Positions 8,839 to 16,276 of a DNA stretch of 64,000 nucleotides are shown in pieces. Within the stretch, counting starts at the first letter, position 1. Each line of letters begins with the position of its first letter. Under the pieces are notes generated by a model. It was not told where the DNA came from. It searched no databases and was given only the letters and a program-made list of their open reading frames with translations. Source of the stretch: Nitratireductor luteus (GTDB lineage Bacteria; Pseudomonadota; Alphaproteobacteria; Rhizobiales; Rhizobiaceae); NCBI RefSeq assembly GCF_026162365.1, contig NZ_JAOANW010000008.1:1-64000 (forward strand), in the 5' to 3' direction. The position numbers were made by a program, and so were the translations under genes.

Positions 8839-10668
8839 ATGGTCGACACGAAGAGCGAAAATCGCCGCACGGACGGTCCGCCGGATGTCGAGTCCTACAT
8901 GGTGAAGAACCCGGAGCAATTCGCGCGCAACATGGCAAGGGCACTGGAAGAAGCCGGCAAGGCCGCCGCCCAGTGGACCCGCGCCCGCGAAAGCGGCGAG
9001 GCGGAGGATCCCGCCGCCGAACCGGCGACCGACATGGTGCGCACCTTCTCCAAGCTCACCGAATATTGGCTCTCGGACCCCTCCCGCGCGCTGGAAGCCC
9101 AGACCCGCCTTTTCGGCGCCTATATGGGCATCTGGGCCAATGCCATCCGCAAGCTGAGCGGCGAAGATGCCGTTTCGAGCGGCATCGAGCCTGAGCAGGG
9201 CGACAAGCGCTTTGAGGACCCGGATTGGGCGCGCCACGCCTTTTTCGATTTCCTGAAACAGACCTATCTGGTGACGACCCGCTGGGCCGCCGATCTGGTG
9301 GACGATGCGGAAGGGCTCGACGAGCAGTCGCGGCACAAGGCCCGCTTCTATGTGCGGCAGATCAGCGACGCCCTGTCGCCCAGCAACTTTATCATGACCA
9401 ATCCGCAGCTCCTGCGCGAGACCATGGAAACCGACGGCGAGAACCTGGTGCGCGGCATGCGTATGCTGGCCGAGGACATCGCCGCCGGCAAAGGCGAATT
9501 GCGCCTGCGGCAGGCCGACTATTCGAAATTCGAGGTGGGCAGGAACCTCGCCACCACTCCCGGCAAGGTAGTCGCCAGAAACGAGCTCGCCGAGATCATC
9601 CAATATGCGCCCGCCACGAAAGAGGTGCTGCGCCGCCCGCTGCTGATCGTGCCGCCCTGGATCAACAAGTTCTATATCCTCGACCTCAACGAGAAGCGCT
9701 CCTTCATCCGCTGGGCGGTCGAACAGGGGCACACGGTCTTCGTCATCTCCTGGGTCAACCCGGACGTAAGGCATGGCACCAAGGACTGGGACGACTATAT
9801 CAATGAAGGCATCGGCTTTGCCCTCGACACGATCGCCGAGCGCACCGACGAGCACCAGGCCAATGCTATCGGCTATTGCGTCGGCGGCACGCTGCTGGCA
9901 GCCGCCCTTGCCCTGATGGCACGGGAGGACGACGACCGCATCGCCACCGCCACCTTCTTCACGACGCAGGTGGATTTCACCCACGCCGGCGATCTCAAGG
10001 TTTTCGTCGACGAGGAGCAGGTCAAGGCGGTCGACGAGGCCATGAAGCAGAAGGGTTATCTCGAAGGCAGCCGCATGGCGACCGCCTTCAACATGCTCCG
10101 CGCCCGCGATCTCATCTGGCCCTATGTCGTCAACAACTACCTGCGCGGCCGCGACCCCCTGCCCTTCGACCTGCTCTACTGGAACGCCGATTCGACCCGC
10201 ATGGCCGCCGCCAACCATTCCTACTATCTGCGCAACTGCTATCTGGAGAACAATCTGGCGCGGGGCCGGGCCAAGCTGCGCGGAAAGCGCATCAGCCTCC
10301 AGGACATAAAGATACCCGTCTACAACCTTGCCACCATCGAGGACCATATCGCGCCGGCCAAGTCCGTCTTCACCGGCTCCAGCCTGTTCGGCGGACCGGT
10401 CGAATTCACGCTCGCCGGCTCCGGTCATATTGCCGGAGTGGTTAACCCGCCGGAACTGAACAAGTATCAGTATTGGACCGGGGATCTGAAAGCAGCATCG
10501 CTGGAGGAATGGCTGGAAAAGGCGGTCCCGACGCCCGGCTCCTGGTGGGTTCACTGGCAGGTGTGGATCGAAAAGCAGAACGACGAGCGCGTGTCTGCCC
10601 GCAGATTCGAGCGCGGGAAAAACTTTCTGGGCGAGGCCCCCGGCGACTATGTGCGCGTGCGAATCTAG
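8839..10668 (+). CDS. phaC: Class I poly(3-hydroxyalkanoate) synthase PhaC
   Basis: PhaC polymerises 3-hydroxyacyl-CoA into polyester storage granules at the granule surface. The 609-aa protein has the class I layout: a variable N-terminal helical domain, then an alpha/beta hydrolase domain. The lipase-like box is GYCVGG with the catalytic cysteine at about residue 347. The catalytic aspartate lies in TIEDHIAP and the histidine in GSGHIAGV. A ribosome-binding site (GGAGGC at 8823) precedes the ATG. No phaA, phaB, phasin or phaR gene lies nearby, so precursor supply is encoded elsewhere. Confidence 0.96.
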   Translation: MVDTKSENRRTDGPPDVESYMVKNPEQFARNMARALEEAGKAAAQWTRARESGEAEDPAAEPATDMVRTFSKLTEYWLSDPSRALEAQTRLFGAYMGIWANAIRKLSGEDAVSSGIEPEQGDKRFEDPDWARHAFFDFLKQTYLVTTRWAADLVDDAEGLDEQSRHKARFYVRQISDALSPSNFIMTNPQLLRETMETDGENLVRGMRMLAEDIAAGKGELRLRQADYSKFEVGRNLATTPGKVVARNELAEIIQYAPATKEVLRRPLLIVPPWINKFYILDLNEKRSFIRWAVEQGHTVFVISWVNPDVRHGTKDWDDYINEGIGFALDTIAERTDEHQANAIGYCVGGTLLAAALALMAREDDDRIATATFFTTQVDFTHAGDLKVFVDEEQVKAVDEAMKQKGYLEGSRMATAFNMLRARDLIWPYVVNNYLRGRDPLPFDLLYWNADSTRMAAANHSYYLRNCYLENNLARGRAKLRGKRISLQDIKIPVYNLATIEDHIAPAKSVFTGSSLFGGPVEFTLAGSGHIAGVVNPPELNKYQYWTGDLKAASLEEWLEKAVPTPGSWWVHWQVWIEKQNDERVSARRFERGKNFLGEAPGDYVRVRI

Positions 10669-10991
10669 CCCTTGATCGAGGCGGATATTTTTCGAGGGTA
10701 ACCGTTTTTCCCCATTGCGTGTTGCAGCCGGCGCACATTTTCGTTACCAGTCATACCAGTGTTCGCGTTGCTTCGGGGACTGCCAGCCGCTTTGCGACCT
10801 GTGGATATTGCGCAGGAACGCCGCAGGCAAATCGAGCAAGCGGGCATTGCCGAGGGGCGGACAGCCGCACCGCGGCGTAATCGCATTGCGACGATTGCGG
10901 AATTTTTCCCGCAGAACCGGCTGCCGAGAAGGGCTGCTTTTTGGCTTTTGACACCGTTGTTGGAACCCGAAAATCCGGGGCTGAAAGTGTG
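10669..10991. other. Intergenic region, no gene seen
   Basis: These 323 bp lie between phaC and the M15-like lipoprotein gene. Short reading frames on both strands look random. The region should contain the phaC 3' end signals and the promoter of the next gene, but I see no convincing terminator or promoter. Confidence 0.5.
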
Positions 10992-12098
10992 GTGAGGGGG
11001 CGCTCCTTGGGGGCGGTTCTGGCCATGATCATGCTCGCGTCCTGCTCGGCGTCTTCCGACCCGGTGGCGCAACTCGGCCTTGCGCCCGCCGAACAACAGA
11101 CGGCGGCAGCGGACGGCGAAGCAGATGGCGGCGTATCGCTCTTCCAATCGGCCTCTGGCGACCAGGAAATCGCTGCACTGCCTACGCCGCGTCCGGGATC
11201 ACAGACTGAACCCGAGGACGAGAACGAATCGCAGTCCGCCGAAGCTGCAGAAGAGCCCGCGCAGGTAGAGATCGCGCAGGCCGCAGCCGATCCCCGGCAG
11301 GCGGTCGCCGAAAAGCCGGCCCAGCCGGAAACCGCGCAGCCGGTGGAGCAAGCGGCAGCCGAAGACGCCCTCCCCCCGCAGGAAGCGACCGAGACAACCG
11401 CAGCCGATGCCGCGCTCGAAAAGAAGCGCGGCTTCCTCTCCGCCTTCTTCTCCCCGCGTCAGCCTGCCGAATCAGAGCAGCCGACGCCGGTGAGCGAAGA
11501 CAAGCCGATCGCGTCCGAGAAGAAGGAAGAAGCTGAGGAAACGAAGCCGCTCATCACGCTCGCATCGGCAAGCGCAACGTCTTCGCCCTTCCTCGCCAGC
11601 GCCGATCCCCTGCCGGGCGTGCGCCAGGGCGATAACCTTTTCGAGATCAAGCGCAAGTCCGACATAGACGACGACAGCGACCTGGACCTTTACGAGGAAG
11701 AAGGCTCTTACCAGGTCGCCTCCGCCGCCGGCCTCGCGCGGCTGGCGCCGAACGGCCTGCTGACCCAGCGCGAAAGCGTCGATGTTTCCTGCCTCAAGCC
11801 GGCACTGCTTCGCACGGTGCAGACAATCGAGCGGCATTACGGCAAGAAGGTCGTCGTCACCTCCGGCTACCGCAGCCCCAGCCACAACAGACGCGTGCGC
11901 GGTGCCCGCAATTCGCTGCACATGTACTGCGCGGCGGTCGATATCCAGATACCGGGCGTTTCCAAATGGGAACTGGCGAAATTCGCCCGCTCCATGCCCG
12001 GCCGCGGCGGCGTGGGCACCTATTGCCACACCAAATCCGTGCATGTCGACATCGGCCCCGAGCGCGACTGGAACTGGCGCTGCCGCCGCAAACGCTGA
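10992..12098 (+). CDS. Lipoprotein with C-terminal M15/DUF882-type peptidase domain
   Basis: This is a secreted lipoprotein with three parts: a signal sequence ending in the lipobox LASC, about 220 residues of low-complexity Ala/Glu/Pro linker, and a C-terminal domain related to D-Ala-D-Ala carboxypeptidase (M15/YcbK-like). The zinc-site pattern is visible: SGYRSPSHN, then SLHMYCAAVDIQ (His and Asp ligands) and HVDIGPERDW (third ligand region). It probably trims peptidoglycan in the periplasm. An ATG at 10941 is in frame, but GTG at 10992 starts right at the signal peptide and fits better. Confidence 0.8.
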   Translation: MRGRSLGAVLAMIMLASCSASSDPVAQLGLAPAEQQTAAADGEADGGVSLFQSASGDQEIAALPTPRPGSQTEPEDENESQSAEAAEEPAQVEIAQAAADPRQAVAEKPAQPETAQPVEQAAAEDALPPQEATETTAADAALEKKRGFLSAFFSPRQPAESEQPTPVSEDKPIASEKKEEAEETKPLITLASASATSSPFLASADPLPGVRQGDNLFEIKRKSDIDDDSDLDLYEEEGSYQVASAAGLARLAPNGLLTQRESVDVSCLKPALLRTVQTIERHYGKKVVVTSGYRSPSHNRRVRGARNSLHMYCAAVDIQIPGVSKWELAKFARSMPGRGGVGTYCHTKSVHVDIGPERDWNWRCRRKR

Positions 12099-12144
12099 TC
12101 CACGAAGGCCCCGGAAAAAACTGTCATGCGGCAAAGAAGACGGG

Positions 12145-12173
12145 TTGCCGGAATGATCGAAGCTCTCTATAAC
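12145..12173 (+). promoter_or_regulatory. Promoter of tRNA-Glu
   Basis: A sigma-70-type pair, TTGCCG at 12145-12150 and TATAAC at 12168-12173 with a 17-bp spacer, ends 16 bp before the tRNA gene. Confidence 0.6.
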
Positions 12174-12189
12174 CCGCCTCGTCTTGAGC

Positions 12190-12265
12190 GCGCCCATCGT
12201 CTAGCGGTCTAGGACGCCGCCCTTTCACGGCGGAAACACGGGTTCGAGTCCCGTTGGGCGTACCA
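12190..12265 (+). tRNA. tRNA-Glu (anticodon TTC)
   Basis: The full cloverleaf can be drawn. The acceptor stem is GCGCCCA paired with TGGGCGT (one G-U pair). The anticodon stem CCGCC/GGCGG carries the loop CTTTCAC with anticodon TTC at 12224-12226. The T-arm ACGGG/CCCGT has the loop TTCGAGT, and CCA is encoded at 12263-12265. Its 3' end is the attachment site of the adjacent mobile element. Confidence 0.97.
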
Positions 12266-13376
12266 TTTCGCTTATCTGCACAAATGTTTTCAATACATTA
12301 TCGGTACTTTTGCCTAACCGCTTATCTGGGTTAGGCAATTTGAGATCGAATGCACCGGCCATTTTTGCCATTGCGGTCTGTGACAAACGCTTTTGCTCCG
12401 CAGCCTTAGTATAGGTCAATATCTCCTCTATCTTCGTATGGCCGGTGACGGCCATGATCTCATGCGCGCTGGCGCCCGCGTCTGCAAGCCTGCGGCAGGC
12501 GGCCTTGCGCAGGCCGTGGGGTGAGGCCTGTGCTTCGATCCCGGCATCACGCGCCGCCTCGCTTATAAAGCCGGTGAATGCCTTCTCGGAACGCGGCTGG
12601 CCATAGGCAGTAATGATAAAGGTCGGGTCGGTAAGCGGCCTCTCCTTTAGGAAGCGCCATAGCTCATCATGGATCGGAATGCTCAAGTCCACGCCGGTCT
12701 TGCCGGCCACGATCTCGATTCGGTCATCGGCAATATGCCGCCAGCCGATCCGGACGGCATCCGATCGCCGCAGCCCCGTGTAAAGCAGGATTTCCATGGC
12801 CAGTCGCTGCGGTGTCCCGTCACCCCAGTGGGCACGGAAGGAGGCAATGTCAGCCTCGCTCCACGTGCGATAGCCGACCGTCTTTTTGCGGATGCGCATT
12901 GCCTCCTTAACTGGATTGCCGGTGACGAGGCCGACCGCTCTCGCGAACTCAAACAATTGGTGCAGACGTTTGCGGAGATGAACTGCCGATCCAGGCGACA
13001 TGCTGGCAAGAACGCGATTGACGTCTTGCGTCCGCATCCCGGCCAGCGGCAGGTGACCGTAGTCATTCCGGAACCGCTCCAGCGTATTCCGGTACGTCGA
13101 TTGTGTAATAGATGCCAGTGACTTGAATTCTGCACTTACATAGTAGGCAGCGATGGCCGCCGAAACCGATCGAGTCGGCGCCCCTGAAACCTTGGCAACC
13201 GCCTCGCCCTCCATCGCCTTGTGGTAGGCAATCCAGAACGGCTCAGAGTACAGCGGGCCAGGCAGGGGCACCTGCGGCCGACCAGGGCGGCGTAAATAAA
13301 TTCGCAGCTTGCCGTGTCGATCTTCGTAGGCATTCACGTATTTTGGTTTGCGGTGCCCGACCAATGCGCGTCCCAT
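12225..13376 (-). CDS. Tyrosine-type integrase
   Basis: This 383-aa site-specific recombinase would insert and excise the element. It has an N-terminal SAM-like core-binding domain (about residues 65-165) and a catalytic domain with Arg in TGLRRSDAV near residue 200, HGLRKAACR near 285, GHT near 310 and the nucleophilic Tyr in ILTYTKA near 320. Its last residues, VRPTGLEPVFPP, are encoded by the complement of the tRNA-Glu 3' half, and the stop codon is at the tRNA anticodon arm. This arrangement is frequent in alphaproteobacterial genomic islands. The start overlaps the end of the upstream AlpA-like gene. Confidence 0.93.
   Translation of the reverse strand: MGRALVGHRKPKYVNAYEDRHGKLRIYLRRPGRPQVPLPGPLYSEPFWIAYHKAMEGEAVAKVSGAPTRSVSAAIAAYYVSAEFKSLASITQSTYRNTLERFRNDYGHLPLAGMRTQDVNRVLASMSPGSAVHLRKRLHQLFEFARAVGLVTGNPVKEAMRIRKKTVGYRTWSEADIASFRAHWGDGTPQRLAMEILLYTGLRRSDAVRIGWRHIADDRIEIVAGKTGVDLSIPIHDELWRFLKERPLTDPTFIITAYGQPRSEKAFTGFISEAARDAGIEAQASPHGLRKAACRRLADAGASAHEIMAVTGHTKIEEILTYTKAAEQKRLSQTAMAKMAGAFDLKLPNPDKRLGKSTDNVLKTFVQISEMVRPTGLEPVFPP
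12251..12265. repeat. attL core
   Basis: The 15-bp sequence CCGTTGGGCGTACCA is the 3' end of tRNA-Glu and recurs exactly at 41516-41530. It is the left attachment core of the element and keeps the tRNA gene intact. Confidence 0.8.
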
Positions 13377-13594
13377 GCATTTAGCTCATTATCGTTACCG
13401 GCTTCGATCAACTTACCGTCAAAAATCGCGTCCAGGTCGTGCCGATCGTAAATTTGCACTCCAAACAAGTCCTTTGGCGCTGGAATCCGTCCCGCCGCCC
13501 GCTCCTTATCGAACTGCGAAGGCGAAATGCCGAGATAGGCTGCAGCGGAAGCCCGCCTCAACCCACGCGGCCAGCGCTCACACGTTTGCATCAC
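13334..13594 (-). CDS. AlpA-like excisionase/DNA-binding protein
   Basis: This small 86-aa protein has a MerR/AlpA-type helix-turn-helix, RRASAAAYLGISPSQFDKE near residues 13-31, then a wing-like GRIPAPKDLFGVQIYD. Proteins of this type act as recombination directionality factors or as activators of integrase genes. It overlaps the integrase start by 43 bp, so the two are probably translated together. Either of two adjacent ATG codons may be the start. Confidence 0.75.
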   Translation of the reverse strand: MMQTCERWPRGLRRASAAAYLGISPSQFDKERAAGRIPAPKDLFGVQIYDRHDLDAIFDGKLIEAGNDNELNAWDAHWSGTANQNT

Positions 13595-13701
13595 GCATTC
13601 TCCCTTCCAACTCCTGGTGCGCAGTGCAAGGCATCAACGTCATCAGGGCCGGCCGCCTCGTCCATAACTTCGATCGCCCGTCCAGCTCCCGATCCCCTTG
13701 C

Positions 13702-13887
13702 CTATCCGGCGAGGCTTCGAGCCGGGTGAAGCCCCAAGCCAGAAGCGGTAGTCCGCGCGACCTCAGGATCATGCTGGATCCAATCCTCGCGTGCCGCATG
13801 TTCCTCGCAAAGCCGGAACTGGTCCTCGATGGAAGCTTCCCGCTGGTTGTCCGATGAATAGCGGGCGTAGAACGCGGCGCGGTGCAT
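13702..13887 (-). pseudogene. Serine recombinase N-terminal remnant
   Basis: The first 40 residues, with AFYARYSSDNQREASIEDQF, match the start of the catalytic domain of large serine recombinases, including the nucleophilic serine region. The frame then ends after 61 residues, and no recombinase C-terminal domain follows. The remnant lies between the AlpA-like gene and a small conserved gene and looks like debris of an older recombinase. Confidence 0.65.
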
Positions 13888-13900
13888 TGGAGCTTTCTCC

Positions 13901-14173
13901 CTATCCTTCTTCCCTGCCCTTCGGACCGTGGCCCTCTGCCTCCTCCGCCGGGCACCTATTATCGTTTGCCGCCTGCAAGGCCTCGAAGTGCTCGCGGGCG
14001 ATCTGACGGCCGATCAGCCGGGCGATGCTTAGAACCACCCGGTCCGCCCGCTGCCAGGGTGCAATATCGGCGTCCTCGACATTGGCCTGTTTCGGCCCGC
14101 AATTGTCGTTGGCCGGCTGGCCAATGTCTTCCCGTTCGAACTTGGCTTCGTCTTCCATGCCGTTCTCCAACAC
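13901..14173 (-). CDS. Small conserved hypothetical protein
   Basis: This 90-aa protein has a probable amphipathic helix, LSIARLIGRQIAREHFEAL, flanked by two polar QPANDN/QAANDN segments. I recall small proteins of this type next to recombinases in alphaproteobacterial islands, but no function is known to me. It has no membrane segment or enzymatic motif. A promoter was not identified. Confidence 0.6.
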   Translation of the reverse strand: MLENGMEDEAKFEREDIGQPANDNCGPKQANVEDADIAPWQRADRVVLSIARLIGRQIAREHFEALQAANDNRCPAEEAEGHGPKGREEG

Positions 14174-14552
14174 GATGTGTGTTTAGGCAGGAAACACCGG
14201 CAACCGGCGGCTTCAAAGCAGAATCTTCATCGTGTCGTTCTGGCGGGTACATAAAGGTGCATAGGGCGTTGAATGTTCTGGGAAGCTCTCATCGCCAATG
14301 CCGCTTCCTCTCCTCTTAGCGGGCGAATCGGCCACCGCTCGCCCTCACGCGTGGAGCGCCAGCGCGCCCACCAATCCCTTGTCCGCTTCCCAAGCCCTTG
14401 CCGGGCCGGAACCAGCCGGTCCAGGCTGGTGCGATGTGCGCCACCGCGAAACGGCTGCGGCCTTGACGGGGCCGGTTCCCGTTCCGGCTTGCTCCTTGCA
14501 GGAAGACAAGGCCGTTTTCCCGAAACCCAGTGGGAACGAGGATGCATTGCGA
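14174..14552. other. Region without a supported gene
   Basis: About 380 bp on the element contain only compositionally odd frames rich in Arg, Pro and Ser on both strands. I see no motif, ribosome-binding site or repeat that would support a gene. Confidence 0.5.
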
Positions 14553-14786
14553 CTACGAGATCCGTCCATGACCGGCAGACAGCTTGACGAACACTTCAAA
14601 CCAGAAACGGAAGTCTGCCTCCCGTCCGGCATAGCGGGCGGTGAAGGCGGCCGATGCGGCAGCAGTGGCTGCGGCGGGACCATAAAGATCACGCGCCGCC
14701 GCGGCCGCCTCCTCAGGATCGGCAATATCCCAGAGCGTCAGTGCGGCATCGAGGGCGTCAGGCTTTTGGCGGGCCATGGCCTTCAA
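14553..14786 (-). CDS. Small alanine-rich hypothetical protein
   Basis: This 77-aa protein with an Ala-rich middle and aromatic C-terminal part (FRFWFEVFVKL) has no recognisable domain. Its start overlaps the stop of the Tat-signal gene by 4 bp, which supports translation as a coupled pair. Function unknown. Confidence 0.5.
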   Translation of the reverse strand: MKAMARQKPDALDAALTLWDIADPEEAAAAARDLYGPAAATAAASAAFTARYAGREADFRFWFEVFVKLSAGHGRIS

Positions 14787-15529
14787 CTCCCGTCCGGAGC
14801 CTTCCAGACCCGGAAGCAGCAGCCGTCCCTATGGCGACGCTGATACGGTCCCTTGCGGTCACCGCCCGGCATGAAAGTTCCCGGCTGCAGCGCCTGCCCG
14901 ATGCGCACGACATCAACCAATGCCGAGCGCACCTGCGGCCAGGGGAAGTCCGAGCAGTCCTCCCAGCTCTCGCCCTCACGCAGGATGGCATCGAGCTTGC
15001 CAGCCACGCCAGAAAGCGAGGTGGCCGGCGTGTGGGTCAGAGCATCGAACGTGTTCTGCTCGCGGTCGGATGCTTCCTGCTCTTCCCGCTTGGCGGCGGA
15101 ATAGCCGATCTGAGCATCGGCTTCGTCCCAGCGCGCCTGATGGGCGGCAAGATCGGCCTCGGCCTTGGAACGGATATCGGCCAGCGCGGGGTCGTCGCCA
15201 AACAGCTCCTCGATGTCCCCGAGCCAGGAGACGGTGACGGTCACGTCTTCGTCCGGCAGATGGACCTGCGCTTGAGGGAAGCCGACGCGGCCGACCAACT
15301 TTGTTTCCAAACGCTGTTGCTTGCGGCACAGGGCGGCCGTGTGGAGATAGGTGGTCTTCCATTCACGCCAGAGCGAAAGCGCCGGGTCGAAAGAAGGGTT
15401 GCCGGCCAGTGTGCCGGCAATCGCCGCCCCACCCTGCAACGGCCACACGGCCATTGTCGCTATCGTCCCCGTCAGCAAACGCCTGCGGGTGACGGAAGAC
15501 AAAGTCGTGGTATCGTCCGAATCATCCAT
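14783..15529 (-). CDS. Hypothetical protein with Tat-like signal peptide
   Basis: The 248-aa protein begins with a twin-arginine-like signal, SVTRRRLLTGTIATMAVW, which predicts export. The rest is largely helical and charged, with Trp-rich stretches and a Glu/Gln-rich segment near residues 135-165. There is no metal-binding or catalytic motif that I recognise. I recall relatives beside relaxase genes in alphaproteobacterial mobile elements. It is the first gene of a two-gene unit. Confidence 0.6.
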   Translation of the reverse strand: MDDSDDTTTLSSVTRRRLLTGTIATMAVWPLQGGAAIAGTLAGNPSFDPALSLWREWKTTYLHTAALCRKQQRLETKLVGRVGFPQAQVHLPDEDVTVTVSWLGDIEELFGDDPALADIRSKAEADLAAHQARWDEADAQIGYSAAKREEQEASDREQNTFDALTHTPATSLSGVAGKLDAILREGESWEDCSDFPWPQVRSALVDVVRIGQALQPGTFMPGGDRKGPYQRRHRDGCCFRVWKAPDGS

Positions 15530-15622
15530 GATCCGAGCTCCTTACAGCTTGGGATGTGGTCAGGTCGCACTGGGTGTTGTGAGCACCTTGTGCGGCCGCG
15601 CGTTTAAAGCATGAATGATTAT

Positions 15623-15637
15623 GTCACTTTTTGTGAC
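15623..15637. promoter_or_regulatory. Possible operator of the XRE regulator gene
   Basis: A perfect inverted repeat, GTCAC-TTTTT-GTGAC, lies 20 bp upstream of the regulator start codon. Its position fits an autoregulatory operator; no direct proof. Confidence 0.35.
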
Positions 15638-15656
15638 GTTAGCAAGAAGAAATGTC

Positions 15657-15908
15657 ATGAAAAAGGACATTTACCCAGAGCAGATACGAGCCGCTCGTGC
15701 ATTGATTAATTGGTCACGAGAGGACTTGGCTAACGCATCCGGGGTGACGGTTCGAACACTCGCGAGAATTGAAGGCGCCCAAACTGTACCGCGGCAGACA
15801 ACCCTTGGGGCGTTGTCTGCCGCGCTGGAAGCCGCTGGTGTCGAGTTTACACCGGAAAATGGCGGCGGCCCAGGTGTGAGACTTGCCAAAAGGCCCGATC
15901 GTGCGTGA
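15657..15908 (+). CDS. XRE-family helix-turn-helix regulator
   Basis: This 83-aa DNA-binding protein has a Cro/C1-type helix-turn-helix from IRAARALINWSREDLANAS through VTVRTLARIEG, followed by a short C-terminal segment (LEAAGVEFTPENGGG) that is common in small alphaproteobacterial regulators. ATG 15657 starts immediately before the domain; earlier in-frame codons add an unlikely extension. It is transcribed away from the Tat-signal gene and toward the DUF6119 gene, and may control the element or its cargo. Confidence 0.8.
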   Translation: MKKDIYPEQIRAARALINWSREDLANASGVTVRTLARIEGAQTVPRQTTLGALSAALEAAGVEFTPENGGGPGVRLAKRPDRA

Positions 15909-16276
15909 GCAGTCGCCCCACCTGTCCCTACGCCGACTCCTCACCAAACGAGGCGGCGAAGAATCTTGATAGCCACGAGGCGCTGGATCGTTTGATCTTG
16001 CAGCTCACGTGCAGCCGGGGGCTAGAAATCCTCCTGCAAGTCCCTGGTGCCGGATGTCTCGTGTGACGCTTCACCGGTCATCTACCATACGCGCGGGACT
16101 GTAGATGGAGAGCGTACCCGTCCGACGGGAGATCGTGGTCGCTTTTTTCGAGGCGATGCGCCTATAACTATCTTAACGGTCCCCGTCGTTCAGGATGGGG
16201 CTCACTGTTCCCAGAACCTGCCTTTAATTCATACGGCGGACCAGCGGACAAGAACGACTGGCTTGCGGAACTCGGA
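15909..16276. other. Intergenic region, no gene seen
   Basis: About 370 bp lie between the XRE regulator and the convergent DUF6119 gene. Only a random-looking 77-aa frame is present. I find no tRNA, clear repeat or terminator. Confidence 0.5.

Noticed and set aside
8806-10554. 582-aa frame antisense to phaC
   Set aside because: The plus strand encodes a complete PHA synthase with catalytic residues; the antisense frame is a compositional shadow.
13578-13955. Possible 125-aa gene over the recombinase remnant
   Set aside because: It is an out-of-frame reading of the same DNA; only the 61-aa frame shows recombinase motifs.
14227-14547. Possible 106-aa gene on the minus strand
   Set aside because: Arg/Pro-rich, no ribosome-binding site, no recognisable segment.
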